DNA from: Actinomycetes bacterium
GTDB taxonomy: Bacteria; Actinomycetota; Coriobacteriia; Anaerosomatales; JAGXFU01
Length of the DNA: 64,000 bases
NCBI GenBank assembly: GCA_024637115.1
Contig: JAGXFU010000016.1
Location: forward strand, 62,001 to 126,000
Direction: 5' to 3'
Part shown: positions 53,346 to 62,727 of the stretch, one piece after another
Numbering within the stretch: the first letter of the stretch is position 1
Layout of the letters: each line of letters opens with the position of its first letter
Program-made: the position numbers and the translations under genes
The notes under the pieces: generated by a model
What the model was told of the DNA's origin: nothing
What the model saw: the letters and a program-made list of their open reading frames with translations, nothing else
Database searches by the model: none

Positions 53346-54776
53346 CTACATCCCCCCTTGGACAAGGAGGGCTAATGTCGCACCGGCCACATCGACGACG
53401 ATACGTGGCCACACACCAAGCACCGTCACAACGATGATCAACAGCGATATGGGCACCCACTCCCGAATCGACAGATCGGCAAGGCCCCTCCATTCGACCG
53501 CACTCGCCCCGTGATTGACCAGTCGCACGGCGCGCAGATTGTATGCCGCGCCGAGAACAACACCTACGGTAGCCGGGAGCAGCCACCACCCGAATGCGGA
53601 GAAACCTTCAAGCAGGGCCAGGAACTCGCCGGGAAATCCACTCAGACCGGGTAGGCCGAGACTTGCGAGTGCGCCAAAAGTGAACACCCTCGCCCACGCG
53701 GGGATAATTCGTCCAAGCCCGCCGAATCTGCTCAACTCACGTGTGTGCGTTCGTTCGTAGAGCAAGCCCACAAGCAGGAACAGTAGTGCAGCTACCACCC
53801 CATGACTCACCATGCCGAGAAGGGCGGCTGTGTATCCCGCCTGGGTACCGGTCGCGATCGCAAGCACCACGAAGCCCATGTGAGCGACCGAGGAGTATGC
53901 GACCAATCTCTTGAGATCGGACTGCGCAAGGGCCATAGCGGCGCCGTACACGATGCCGATGATTCCCAACGCAGCCAGTATCCCTGCGGCGTCTCTGGCG
54001 GCCTGAGGTGCGAGCGGCACGGCTAAACGCAGGAGACCGTAGCCACCCATCTTGAGCAACACACCGGCCAACATGATCGACCCTGCGGTGGGCGCCTCCA
54101 CATGTGCGTCGGGCAGCCAGGTGTGAAACGGCACAACGGGAATCTTGACGAGCATACCGATAGCAAGCAGCCAGAAGATGAGCCGCTGGTCCAACGCCAC
54201 AGTGAACACAGACAGATCGCTGATCTGCGTCTGGCCCGATGCGAACAGAATGTAGAGGATCCCGATCAGCATCAATGCACTGGCAAGAAACGTGTAGAGG
54301 AAGAACTTCAGTGCGGCATGCTTGCGATTCTCATGTCCCCAGATTCCAATGAGGAAGTACATGGGGATCAGGACGGCTTCCCAGAAGACGTAGAAGAGCA
54401 CGATATCGTTGGCGAGAAAGACGCCCATGACCGCTGCCTCAAGCAACAAGAGGAGCGCATGATGCACACCGGGCCGGTCGTCGATACGCCACGACGCGAG
54501 CACTGCGATCACGCCGAGGAACACCGTGAGTGCCACCAATGGCGCGGCCAGTCCATCGATTCTCAAACTCCAGAACGGCAGGAACTCACCGAGTCGAACG
54601 GAGATATCAGCGGGAGCCCCACCGAGAGCTCCCTGAGTTCCAAGGACGCCCAGCGGGATCGCTGTAGCGAGCGCCGAAGCAAGGGCGACCCAGCGAGCCC
54701 ATCTGCCGCTCACGGATGCGAGCAGCGCTCCCGCAAACGGAATCAAGATAAGGAGACTCAAAGCGGGAGCAACCAC
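53346..54776 (-). CDS. nuoM: complex I subunit M
   Basis: A 476-residue antiporter-like proton-pumping subunit. It shows FYVFWEAVLIPMYFLIGIWG with the key Glu, AALKFFLYTFLASALMLIG, KIPVVPFHTWLPDAHVEAPT, YSSVAHMGFVVLAIATG and GFPGEFLALLEGF. GTG 54776 shares its G with the nuoL stop and has GGGGG 7 bases upstream, so the longer frame to 54806 is not used. Confidence 0.95.
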   Translation of the reverse strand: MVAPALSLLILIPFAGALLASVSGRWARWVALASALATAIPLGVLGTQGALGGAPADISVRLGEFLPFWSLRIDGLAAPLVALTVFLGVIAVLASWRIDDRPGVHHALLLLLEAAVMGVFLANDIVLFYVFWEAVLIPMYFLIGIWGHENRKHAALKFFLYTFLASALMLIGILYILFASGQTQISDLSVFTVALDQRLIFWLLAIGMLVKIPVVPFHTWLPDAHVEAPTAGSIMLAGVLLKMGGYGLLRLAVPLAPQAARDAAGILAALGIIGIVYGAAMALAQSDLKRLVAYSSVAHMGFVVLAIATGTQAGYTAALLGMVSHGVVAALLFLLVGLLYERTHTRELSRFGGLGRIIPAWARVFTFGALASLGLPGLSGFPGEFLALLEGFSAFGWWLLPATVGVVLGAAYNLRAVRLVNHGASAVEWRGLADLSIREWVPISLLIIVVTVLGVWPRIVVDVAGATLALLVQGGM

Positions 54777-56677
54777 TAGCGCACCCCCAGATTGGTTGAC
54801 AGCCACTGCGCGATCATGGCCCAGTCAACCGCAACCAACACGGCAAGTACCACGAATCCAGCAGCGAGCAGGGTCGCATACCATTGCGTGTCCCCGTATT
54901 GAATACGCGACATCCCGGTGCCAATCTTGCGCGTCAGGGTGCCAACACCCTCGGCAGCGCCATCGAAGATCTTGCGATCGACCAGGTTGTAGAGCCAATC
55001 ACTCAGTGCGTATACCGGCCGGACTACCACAGCGGACACAAGACCGTCGAAGCCGTATGCGTTGCGTAGCACGGGCCACGCCCTTCCAAAGCGAGCCTCG
55101 ACATCCAACTCAGAGACCACGCCATCGCGGTATGCGATCCAGCCCACGGCTACTCCAAGAAATGCCACGCCGATGGACAGAGCCGCGGTAGTGAAATCGA
55201 GACTCTCTCCGCGTTCTCCGAGCGTCTCGGCGATCTTGTGACCGGCGAAACCTGCAAGCGATGCGGGTACTGCGAGCGCAACAAGCGGGACCCACATCAC
55301 CCATCCGCCCTCATGAGGATGATGGGTGCCGCGATAAGAACCAAAGAACGTGAGCCGGGTAGCCCGAGTAATGTAGAAGGCCGTAAGCAGACTGGCAGCA
55401 AGCAGCGCTACGCCCGCCAGCGGCGAGCGCGACATCACGGCATGGATGACTTCGTCCTTGCTCCAGAATCCGGCGAGTGGCGGTATGCCCGCGAGCGCCG
55501 CAGAACCAATAAGCCATGTAGCTGCGGTGATCGGCATCAGTTTGAGCAGGCCGCCCATCTCTCGCATGTCCTGCGTCTCGGCACCATGAATGACGGAACC
55601 GGAGCCGAGGAAGAGCAACGCTTTGAACGCCGCGTGCGTGATCAGATGGAACATAGCCGCAACCCAGGCACCCGCCCCGAGAGCCGCGAACATGAATCCG
55701 AGTTGGCTGATCGTCGAGTAGGCCAACACTTTCTTGATGTCGGTCTGAGCCAAGGCGATCGTAGCCGCTGCGAGCGCAGTGAAGGCTCCGATAGCGAGGA
55801 CGACCACTTGCGCGTTGGGCGCGGCCTCAAAGACCGGCCACGTGCGAGCGACGAGGAATACACCTGCCGCCACCATCGTCGCGGCATGGATCAGAGCGGA
55901 TACCGGAGTCGGACCCTCCATCGCATCGGGCAACCAGATATGCAGGGGGAACTGGGCGGACTTGCCGGCGGCTCCGACAAACAGCAACAGGGCAATGAGT
56001 GTCACGGTGCCTGTTGAGAGACCGGGCACCGCCGAGAAGACATCAGGGTACGAGAGGGCACCGGTCGTCTGCCACAAGACCGCGAGACCGAGTAGCATCC
56101 CGACATCGCCGACCCGCGTGGTCAGAAACGCTTTGATTGCAGCAGCAGCAGCGGAAGGCTTGTGGAACCAGAACCCTATCAGGAGGTAGCTGCACGCGCC
56201 CACAAGTTCCCAGCCGACAAAGAGCCCGACCAGACCGTCTGCGATCACAAGCAGTGTCATCGAAGCGGTAAACAGGCAGAGCAGAGCGTAGTAGCGGACC
56301 AGACCGGGATCATCGGCCATGTAGCCGATGCTGAACAGCATCACCATCAAGGCGACAAAGCCCACGACAACGAGCATGAGCGCGGTAAGACCGTCGATTG
56401 CGAACCCGATACGAATCCCCTCGGTGGCTCCCAGAAGCCAGCGAAGCGACCCCTCGCCCACTGGTGGAGTGAGATAGGTTCCGGTGTAGCCAGCGGCTTC
56501 GCTCGCAGCTGTGGCGCTCAGCGCAGCAATACCTGTTGCAAGCACGGTAAGCGGAGCGAACATGGACAGCCATGGAACGAATGTGCGGGTTCGCGTGCCA
56601 AACAGCCCGATCGCCAGTGCGAAGAGGGCCGGGCTGACGACCGCGATCCAGCCGTTTGAGAGCAGTACGTTGGACAT
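54776..56677 (-). CDS. nuoL: complex I subunit L
   Basis: A 633-residue antiporter-like subunit with the long C-terminal amphipathic helix of NuoL. Conserved blocks are FVGWELVGACSYLLIGFWF, AFLTTRVGDVGMLLGLAVL, FPLHIWLPDAMEGPTPVSAL, HAATMVAAGVFLVART and IKKVLAYSTISQLGFMFAA. About 16 hydrophobic segments are present. ATG 56677 overlaps the nuoK stop as TGATG-type coupling. Confidence 0.96.
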   Translation of the reverse strand: MSNVLLSNGWIAVVSPALFALAIGLFGTRTRTFVPWLSMFAPLTVLATGIAALSATAASEAAGYTGTYLTPPVGEGSLRWLLGATEGIRIGFAIDGLTALMLVVVGFVALMVMLFSIGYMADDPGLVRYYALLCLFTASMTLLVIADGLVGLFVGWELVGACSYLLIGFWFHKPSAAAAAIKAFLTTRVGDVGMLLGLAVLWQTTGALSYPDVFSAVPGLSTGTVTLIALLLFVGAAGKSAQFPLHIWLPDAMEGPTPVSALIHAATMVAAGVFLVARTWPVFEAAPNAQVVVLAIGAFTALAAATIALAQTDIKKVLAYSTISQLGFMFAALGAGAWVAAMFHLITHAAFKALLFLGSGSVIHGAETQDMREMGGLLKLMPITAATWLIGSAALAGIPPLAGFWSKDEVIHAVMSRSPLAGVALLAASLLTAFYITRATRLTFFGSYRGTHHPHEGGWVMWVPLVALAVPASLAGFAGHKIAETLGERGESLDFTTAALSIGVAFLGVAVGWIAYRDGVVSELDVEARFGRAWPVLRNAYGFDGLVSAVVVRPVYALSDWLYNLVDRKIFDGAAEGVGTLTRKIGTGMSRIQYGDTQWYATLLAAGFVVLAVLVAVDWAMIAQWLSTNLGVR

Positions 56678-56988
56678 CAGCCGCTCACCTCGTCCAACTC
56701 ATCGATTCGTGTTGTGTTGAGACGACGAGCCACCGCAAGCATAAGCGCCAGACCCACAGACGCCTCTGCTGCCGCAAGCACCAGGATCACGAGCCCTACG
56801 CCGCTCGTCTCGCCCGGCGGTGTGGAGACTCCAGCCAGATTCGATGTAGCGGAAAGCCCGACCAGGAGGACTGTCGCGCCACCCAGCATGACTTCCACCG
56901 AGGCAAGCACAGCAATGATGTCTCTGCGGGTCAGTGTGCCGTACAGACCTATACAGAACAAAGCGAGCGCCACATACACAAGACTCAT
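56677..56988 (-). CDS. nuoK: complex I subunit K
   Basis: A 103-residue membrane subunit with three helices. The two conserved glutamates lie in LASVEVMLGGATVLLVG (about 32) and LAAAEASVGLALMLAVAR (about 74), in the proton path. A short loop after helix 2 (TPPGETSGVG) is somewhat longer than usual. ATG 56988 overlaps nuoJ by 4 bases. Confidence 0.95.
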   Translation of the reverse strand: MSLVYVALALFCIGLYGTLTRRDIIAVLASVEVMLGGATVLLVGLSATSNLAGVSTPPGETSGVGLVILVLAAAEASVGLALMLAVARRLNTTRIDELDEVSG

Positions 56989-57485
56989 GAGCGCTCACCT
57001 CCGGAGATGACGATCACAGCGGCCAACGCCGCAAGCAGTAAGACCCCGAGAGCCTCGAAATGCGGAAGCATCGGACCCAGGAGCGCTGCTGAAATCGCAT
57101 CCGGGCTACCCGGCAACGGAGTCACCGTGAGAGCCGATCCGACATCCTGCAGCGCGCTGACCACGAGAACAAACACCGCAACCGCAACCATGATCGAATC
57201 TATCGTGTGCCGACTCTCAAGTGCAGGCCGACCGGCCCCTGAGCGGTGTACCAGCATGATGGCAAAGAGCACGAGAACGAGAACTCCGCCCACGTACACG
57301 AATACCTGTGCCGCGGCCAGGAATGTCTGAGAGAAGTAGACGAACCACCCGGCTACCGATAGTAAGAACACCCCAAGGCCCAGCGCCATGCGTGTGACAT
57401 CGCGGGTGAACACCACTGTGAGGGCGCCCAGCAGAGAGGCGGCCGCGATCATCCAGAAGACGAGTTCGATCATGGATATGCTCAC
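56985..57485 (-). CDS. nuoJ: complex I subunit J
   Basis: A 166-residue membrane subunit with five helices. It shows FTRDVTRMALGLGVFLLSVA, the pi-bulge region FLAAAQVFVYVGGVLVLVLF and a C-terminal helix LLAALAAVIVI. GTG 57485 overlaps the stop of the fusion gene as GTGA. Confidence 0.94.
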   Translation of the reverse strand: MSISMIELVFWMIAAASLLGALTVVFTRDVTRMALGLGVFLLSVAGWFVYFSQTFLAAAQVFVYVGGVLVLVLFAIMLVHRSGAGRPALESRHTIDSIMVAVAVFVLVVSALQDVGSALTVTPLPGSPDAISAALLGPMLPHFEALGVLLLAALAAVIVISGGERS

Positions 57486-59566
57486 GACAGGCTTGCCTCC
57501 TCAGGATCGATGTGATGCGTTCCATCCTGTCCGGTAGCACGAGTCCCGGCACCGGATCTGAGCATCTCCTCGCGATCGAACACCGCGAGATCCCGATGGT
57601 AGAAACTCAACTCGTACTGACCCGTGTGACACAGCGCATCGGTCGGACACTGCTCAGCGCACAGACCACAGAAGCAACACTTGGTGAGATCGAGCTCATA
57701 GCGCGTAACGCGACGTCCGCCCGGATCATCAATACGTTCGACTTGAATGGCATAGTCCGGGCACGTACGAGCACAGAATGTGCAGCCCACGCATACCTCT
57801 GACTGACATCGCAGACAGCGCGCGGCCTCCTGAAGTCCCTCAAGATGCGTGAGACCGAGTTCCACCTGGCTGAAGTCCTCTGAGCGCGCCTCGGGCTTGG
57901 CCATTGGCATGACCACACGACGGCGCGATTCCTCCACGCCATCAAGCGTTGCCTTCTCATACTTGGCATAGATCGGCACCGGCCGAGGAGTTCGATCCTC
58001 TTGCAGACTCTGACCTGCAAGGTAACGATGGATCGAGGTGGCGGCCTCGTGCCCTGTCGCGATCGAACCAATGGCGCTGCCAGGCCCCGTCACTACTTCT
58101 CCGCAGGCAAAGACTTTGGGGATGTCTGTCGTGAAGAGTGTTCCGTCAACCGGCAGGAGTCCTCGTTCGGTGAGCACGAGGTCTGAGCCGGCGACAACGT
58201 CACGCAGAGTCGGCGCCTGGCCAATCGAAAACACAACAACATCCGTCTCGAATGTGGAGTAGTTGTCGCCGAATTGAGGCGAGAAGCGGCCCACGGGGTC
58301 AAAGACCGAAAGACACTCACGCATCTTCATACCAACGACTCGGCCGTCTTTGGTCAGCACTTCTTCGGGACCGAGAGAACACATCGCTATCACGCCCTCA
58401 TCAAGGGCTTCCTCGATCTCCCAGGGGTGACAGGGCATCTCCTGGTCGCCCTCAAGACATGCCAGACGCACTTCGGCGGCCCCGACACGAAGCGCACAGC
58501 GTGCGCAGTCGACGGCCACGTTGCCCCCGCCGATGACGAGGACTCGCTTGCCCTTGACGCCAGCGTCACCCTTCCAGTTCGCTTCCTTCAAGAACGGTAG
58601 CGCTCCGACCACGCCTTCCTTGGCATCTGCGCCGGGAATCGGCAGAATGCGGCTCTCTTGTAGCCCGGCTGCTATGAGTACTGCATCGAACTCGCCAATG
58701 AGATGGTCGATTGGAACGTCGACGCCGATCTCAATACCACACCTCAAGTCGAGTCGCATCGCTACGAGATTGTCGATCTCCCCGTGAAGGACCTCCCGAG
58801 GCAAGCGATAGCTCGGGACACCGGAATAGAGCGCACCGCCCGGCTTATCCTCCTTTTCGAAGGCGACAACCTGGTAGCCGAGTTGCATCAGATCGAATGC
58901 GGCAGCGAGACCCGAGGGACCCGAACCGATGACGGCGACCTTTTGGCTCTTGGTCACCGGCAGAGGCAACAAACGAGAGCTCTTCTCGCGCTCGTACGCC
59001 TCATAGGCAAGTCTGTGCAGCGGACGAATCGCGATCGGCTCATCGTAATAGTTGCGTCGGCATGCACTCTCGCACGGGTGATGACAAATCCGGCCCAAGA
59101 CCCCGGGCATGATATTGCGCTCACGAACGAGCTCGTAGGCCTCTGGCCCGCGGTCCTCGGCCATGAAATAGTTCTGACCACGCGCGTCCACGTTAGCAGG
59201 ACAGTTTCCCATGCAGGGCGACAGGCGCTCCTCGCGATTCAAACGGTCTACCAGCGCGTTGTGCGTGATCGATGGCTCATGAAGTATGGGGATGTCGTCG
59301 ATACCCAGGACTCCGCGGAGTCGGAGTGCGCCTCTCCAGCGATCGGATAACGTAACCTTCTCGGCAGGATATCGAAGGGTCTTTGGCCCAGCGGCTGCCC
59401 GCCCGGCCGTGATGCGGATACCCGTGGCAAGCGACTTCCACTTCTGGAAGAAACCTTTCACACCAGGCGAGAACTCATTCGAGACATTGACGCTCAGTGG
59501 AACGACTTCCGGCGTGCGCTCCGGTGCCCCGACCTGATCATGACGAGCACCATTGTCTAGAGCCAT
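57482..59566 (-). CDS. NuoI split by a GltD-type FAD/NAD(P) oxidoreductase
   Basis: A 694-residue protein in the nuoI position. Residues 36-84 resemble the NuoI start: an amphipathic segment, then LRYPAEKVTLSDRWRGALRL. Residues 100-200 carry C118, C122, C161, C165 and C169, as in the Fe-S domain of GltD/NfnB/DPYD proteins. About 207-520 hold two dinucleotide folds, VIGSGPSGLAAA (212) and VIGGGNVAVDCA (344), and a final FAD motif GEVVTGPGSAIGSIATGH. Residues 584-669 contain two CxxCxxCxxxCP sites (C592-C602, C633-C640) and the NuoI tail RYELDLTKCCFCGLC. ATG 59566 overlaps nuoH by 10 bases. It probably oxidises NAD(P)H directly and passes electrons to NuoB. Confidence 0.92.
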   Translation of the reverse strand: MALDNGARHDQVGAPERTPEVVPLSVNVSNEFSPGVKGFFQKWKSLATGIRITAGRAAAGPKTLRYPAEKVTLSDRWRGALRLRGVLGIDDIPILHEPSITHNALVDRLNREERLSPCMGNCPANVDARGQNYFMAEDRGPEAYELVRERNIMPGVLGRICHHPCESACRRNYYDEPIAIRPLHRLAYEAYEREKSSRLLPLPVTKSQKVAVIGSGPSGLAAAFDLMQLGYQVVAFEKEDKPGGALYSGVPSYRLPREVLHGEIDNLVAMRLDLRCGIEIGVDVPIDHLIGEFDAVLIAAGLQESRILPIPGADAKEGVVGALPFLKEANWKGDAGVKGKRVLVIGGGNVAVDCARCALRVGAAEVRLACLEGDQEMPCHPWEIEEALDEGVIAMCSLGPEEVLTKDGRVVGMKMRECLSVFDPVGRFSPQFGDNYSTFETDVVVFSIGQAPTLRDVVAGSDLVLTERGLLPVDGTLFTTDIPKVFACGEVVTGPGSAIGSIATGHEAATSIHRYLAGQSLQEDRTPRPVPIYAKYEKATLDGVEESRRRVVMPMAKPEARSEDFSQVELGLTHLEGLQEAARCLRCQSEVCVGCTFCARTCPDYAIQVERIDDPGGRRVTRYELDLTKCCFCGLCAEQCPTDALCHTGQYELSFYHRDLAVFDREEMLRSGAGTRATGQDGTHHIDPEEASLS

Positions 59567-60522
59567 GCGATCACCACGCCGATGATTGCAATCTGAAGAA
59601 GCGCCATCGGGGTCAGGACTTTCCATGCGGTGTTCATGAGCTGGTCCATCCGCATGCGGGGGAATGTCCACTTGATCCAAATCATCGCCGTAACGAGAAC
59701 CACGGTGAGCAGAAGGAATATCGCGGTACCGAATAGACCCGGAGCCCATGCCCATCCACCCAGGAAGAGAGCCGCGCCAAACAGGGATGCTGCAATCACG
59801 CCGCCGTACTCCGACATCATGAATATCGCCCAGCGAATTCCCGAATAGTCCGCGAAATAGCCCGCTACCAGCTCAGACTCGGCCTCGGGGATATCGAACG
59901 GGCCACGGTTGCACTCAGCTACCGAAGATATGAAGTAGACCAGGAAGCCGATTCCGTTGAGCGGTATGAACCACCATCGCCAGGCCTCCATGACCTCTAC
60001 GGGCCGGAGTGAACCCGCGAGGAGCACGACGGACAGCACTGAAAGTGTTCTCGGCAGCTCGTAGGAGATCATCTGAGCAGCACCGCGCAGACCGCCGAGC
60101 GTGGCGTAGCTGTTGCCACTGGACCACCCTGCCATGAGAATGCCGATGACCGACACGCTCGGAACAGCGAGAAAGAACAGCATGCCCACACTTGTATCGA
60201 GTGGCGCCCATCCTGCCGCAAACGGGATAACCGTCACGGCCATTGCTATCGGAACGAACACGATGAGCGGAGCGACCCGAAAGACGGGCGCGTCTGCCTG
60301 AGTAGGCGTGATGTCCTCTTTGAGCAGAAGCTTCACCATGTCGGCTACGGTCTGCAAGAGCCCGAAGGGTCCCGTTGTCTGGGGACCGAGCCGCATCTGA
60401 ATTCGGCCGGCCACCTTTCGCTCCCACCACACCCCGAACAGTGTGGCAATCGCTATGACCAGTCCGCCGCCAAGACCCCAGATGAGTCCACCGGTATAGC
60501 CAGTGAAGACACTGCCACTCAT
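59557..60522 (-). CDS. nuoH: complex I subunit H
   Basis: A 321-residue membrane subunit that forms the quinone chamber with NuoB and NuoD. Motifs are GVWWERKVAGRIQMRLGPQT, ADMVKLLLKEDITP, SGNSYATLGGLRGAAQMISY, NRGPFDIPEAESELVAGYFA and YSGIRWAIFMMSEYG. About eight helices. ATG 60522 overlaps the nuoD stop as ATGA. Confidence 0.96.
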   Translation of the reverse strand: MSGSVFTGYTGGLIWGLGGGLVIAIATLFGVWWERKVAGRIQMRLGPQTTGPFGLLQTVADMVKLLLKEDITPTQADAPVFRVAPLIVFVPIAMAVTVIPFAAGWAPLDTSVGMLFFLAVPSVSVIGILMAGWSSGNSYATLGGLRGAAQMISYELPRTLSVLSVVLLAGSLRPVEVMEAWRWWFIPLNGIGFLVYFISSVAECNRGPFDIPEAESELVAGYFADYSGIRWAIFMMSEYGGVIAASLFGAALFLGGWAWAPGLFGTAIFLLLTVVLVTAMIWIKWTFPRMRMDQLMNTAWKVLTPMALLQIAIIGVVIAWL

Positions 60523-61664
60523 CGGTCGACCTCCCCAAAGACCGGATCCAGGGATCCTAAGATGACAACGAGGTCCGACAGGGTGTGTCCTTGAGCAAGG
60601 AGCGGAAGCAACGCAAGGTTACAGAAGGCCGGCGAGCGGAACTTCACACGATACGGACGTTCGCTACCGTCAGAAACGATATAGACGCCCAGAGAGCCTC
60701 GAGCAGACTCGATGTGGTCATACGCCTCACCCGGACGGGGCTTGAGCAGTCTCGGTGCGCCCTCGGCCTTGAACGGACCTTCGCCGATCTGTGCCACTGC
60801 CTGCTCGATGATGCGACACGACTCGAAACACTCAAACAGCCTGCATCGGGCTCGATCGTATGCATCGCCGTTCGAGCCGGTAGGCACGTCAAAATCAAAA
60901 CGTGGATACACTGAATACGAATCGTGCTTGCGCAGGTCCCAGTTGACTCCTGAACCTCGCGCAACCGGACCGCTTGCCCCCCATCCGACCGCATCGGCCG
61001 CAGAGAGAACACCGATGCCCTTCATACGTCCGCGGGCTATCACGTTGCCAAAGAACAGCCTGTCCATCTCGTGGAGTGCAGTGCGGTGCTTTCGCGTGAA
61101 TTCGAGAAGCGTATCGAACCAGTCCTCGGGAGTATCGTAAGAGACTCCACCGGGGCGAACGTAGTTGTACGTGAGCCGTGCGCCGCATAGCTCCTCAAAC
61201 AGCTCGACAATGCGCTCACGCTCATCGAACGCATATATGAACATGGTGGCGGCCCCGGTATCCCCCGCCGCCGATCCGAGCGACATCATATGGCTCGCGA
61301 TGCGCTGCATCTCACACACGATCACACGAAGATACTCAGCACGTTCCGGAACACGAATTCCCGCAAGACGCTCAACTGCACGGCAGTACGCCCAATTCGA
61401 ATACATGCTGCCCACGTAGTCCAGACGGTCCGTGAGCGGAACGATCTGCAGGTACGTGCGGTTCTCGGCCATCTTCTCGATTCCGCGATGCAGATATCCG
61501 ATAACCGGTTCCGCCTTGGTGACGATCTCTCCGTCCAGATGTGTGATCACGCGACACACGCCATGAGTGGACGGATGGGAGGGGCCGACATTGATGACGA
61601 GTTCGGAAACCTCGTTACCACGCTCGTCCACGATCTCTTCTCTACTCTCAACCTCTAGTGCCAT
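60519..61664 (-). CDS. nuoD: complex I subunit D
   Basis: A 381-residue quinone-site subunit related to the hydrogenase large subunit. GPSHPSTHGVCRVITHLDGE carries the quinone-site His, followed by GYLHRGIEKMAENRTYLQ, DRLDYVGSMYSNWAYCRAVE, RPGGVSYDTPEDWF and PAFCNLALLPLLAQGH near the end, with final FGEVDR. ATG 61664 has GGAGG 8 bases upstream. Confidence 0.96.
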   Translation of the reverse strand: MALEVESREEIVDERGNEVSELVINVGPSHPSTHGVCRVITHLDGEIVTKAEPVIGYLHRGIEKMAENRTYLQIVPLTDRLDYVGSMYSNWAYCRAVERLAGIRVPERAEYLRVIVCEMQRIASHMMSLGSAAGDTGAATMFIYAFDERERIVELFEELCGARLTYNYVRPGGVSYDTPEDWFDTLLEFTRKHRTALHEMDRLFFGNVIARGRMKGIGVLSAADAVGWGASGPVARGSGVNWDLRKHDSYSVYPRFDFDVPTGSNGDAYDRARCRLFECFESCRIIEQAVAQIGEGPFKAEGAPRLLKPRPGEAYDHIESARGSLGVYIVSDGSERPYRVKFRSPAFCNLALLPLLAQGHTLSDLVVILGSLDPVFGEVDR

Positions 61665-61696
61665 TCCGCCCACCTCCTCTCGATGCAGCGCGTGTC

Positions 61697-62158
61697 CTAT
61701 ATGTAGTCAGGACGTCGAATGAGACGATCGTCTCTATAATCCTTGCGAAGCGGGAAGCCCACCCAGTCCGGGGGGAGCAAGATGCGCCGCAGGTCGGGAT
61801 GCCCATCGAATTCAATGCCGAACATGTCGTAGACTTCGCGCTCCTGCCACAGAGCCGCGGGCCACAACGGCACAAGAGACCTCGTACGCGGAGTCTCCCG
61901 CGGCACGGCACACTTCAGGAACATGCCAACCGACATCGAACGTGAAGTGAGTCGGTAGACCATCTCAAAATGATCACCAAAGTCCACTGCCGTCAGCATT
62001 CCGAGGCGGTCGAATCCGAGGGACTGGAGATTCTCTGCGGCTTCGTACAAGGTCTCGCAGTCGACCTGCAACACCCCGTCACCGAACTCGATGGAGAACA
62101 GCGGACACAAGTCCGGATGTTGGCCGCAGAGATGATCACGAAGCTCCTGTATGTTCAC
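61697..62158 (-). CDS. nuoC: complex I subunit C
   Basis: A 153-residue peripheral subunit of the Q module (30-kDa family). The signature is LWPAALWQEREVYDMFGIEF followed by GHPDLRRILLPPDWVGFPLR and KDY. GTG 62158 overlaps the nuoB stop as GTGA. It is not fused to nuoD. Confidence 0.95.
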   Translation of the reverse strand: MNIQELRDHLCGQHPDLCPLFSIEFGDGVLQVDCETLYEAAENLQSLGFDRLGMLTAVDFGDHFEMVYRLTSRSMSVGMFLKCAVPRETPRTRSLVPLWPAALWQEREVYDMFGIEFDGHPDLRRILLPPDWVGFPLRKDYRDDRLIRRPDYI

Positions 62159-62727
62159 TCGCGATCACCATTCTCATGCAGCGATACATCTCCATTCGTG
62201 GGAAGCAGCAGCTCGCGAACGTGCCGCTTGCCCGGAGCAATGGATTCTGTGGTGATTCGCTCCCGTAACTGCAGCACGGCGTCCTGTAGCGATTCAGGAC
62301 GAGGCGGACACCCCGCAATATGAACATCCACAGGCAGGAACTCATCAACGCCTCGAATGACCGAGTACGAGTCGTAGTAGAAGATGCCGCCGGACACTGC
62401 ACAGTTTCCCATGGCGATCACCCATTTTGGGTCAGGCATCTGTGCATAAAGCCGCATGATCGCAGGCGCCATCTTTCGAGTGACGGTGCCGGCAACGACC
62501 ATGACATCACAATGCCGTGGATCGGGGCGCGGAAATGTGCCGTGACGGTCAAAGTCGAACTTGTTGAACGACGCCGCAATGAGCTCCATGGCGCAGCATG
62601 CGGTTCCCATGGGCATGGCCCACAGTGAATGACCTCGTGACCAGTCAACAACAGCATCCACCGAAGTAAGAATGATGCCGCCACCGGAGCCATTGAGCGA
62701 CTCACCGAGCTTGTCGACTATCGCCAC
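62155..62727 (-). CDS. nuoB: complex I subunit B
   Basis: A 190-residue subunit carrying the terminal N2 4Fe-4S cluster. The ligands are C44 and C45 (GTACCAMEL), C109 (MGNCAVSGG) and C140 (AGCPPRPES). The C-terminal 40 residues after the last motif are unconserved. The start at 62727 overlaps nuoA by 10 bases. Confidence 0.96.
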   Translation of the reverse strand: MAIVDKLGESLNGSGGGIILTSVDAVVDWSRGHSLWAMPMGTACCAMELIAASFNKFDFDRHGTFPRPDPRHCDVMVVAGTVTRKMAPAIMRLYAQMPDPKWVIAMGNCAVSGGIFYYDSYSVIRGVDEFLPVDVHIAGCPPRPESLQDAVLQLRERITTESIAPGKRHVRELLLPTNGDVSLHENGDRE

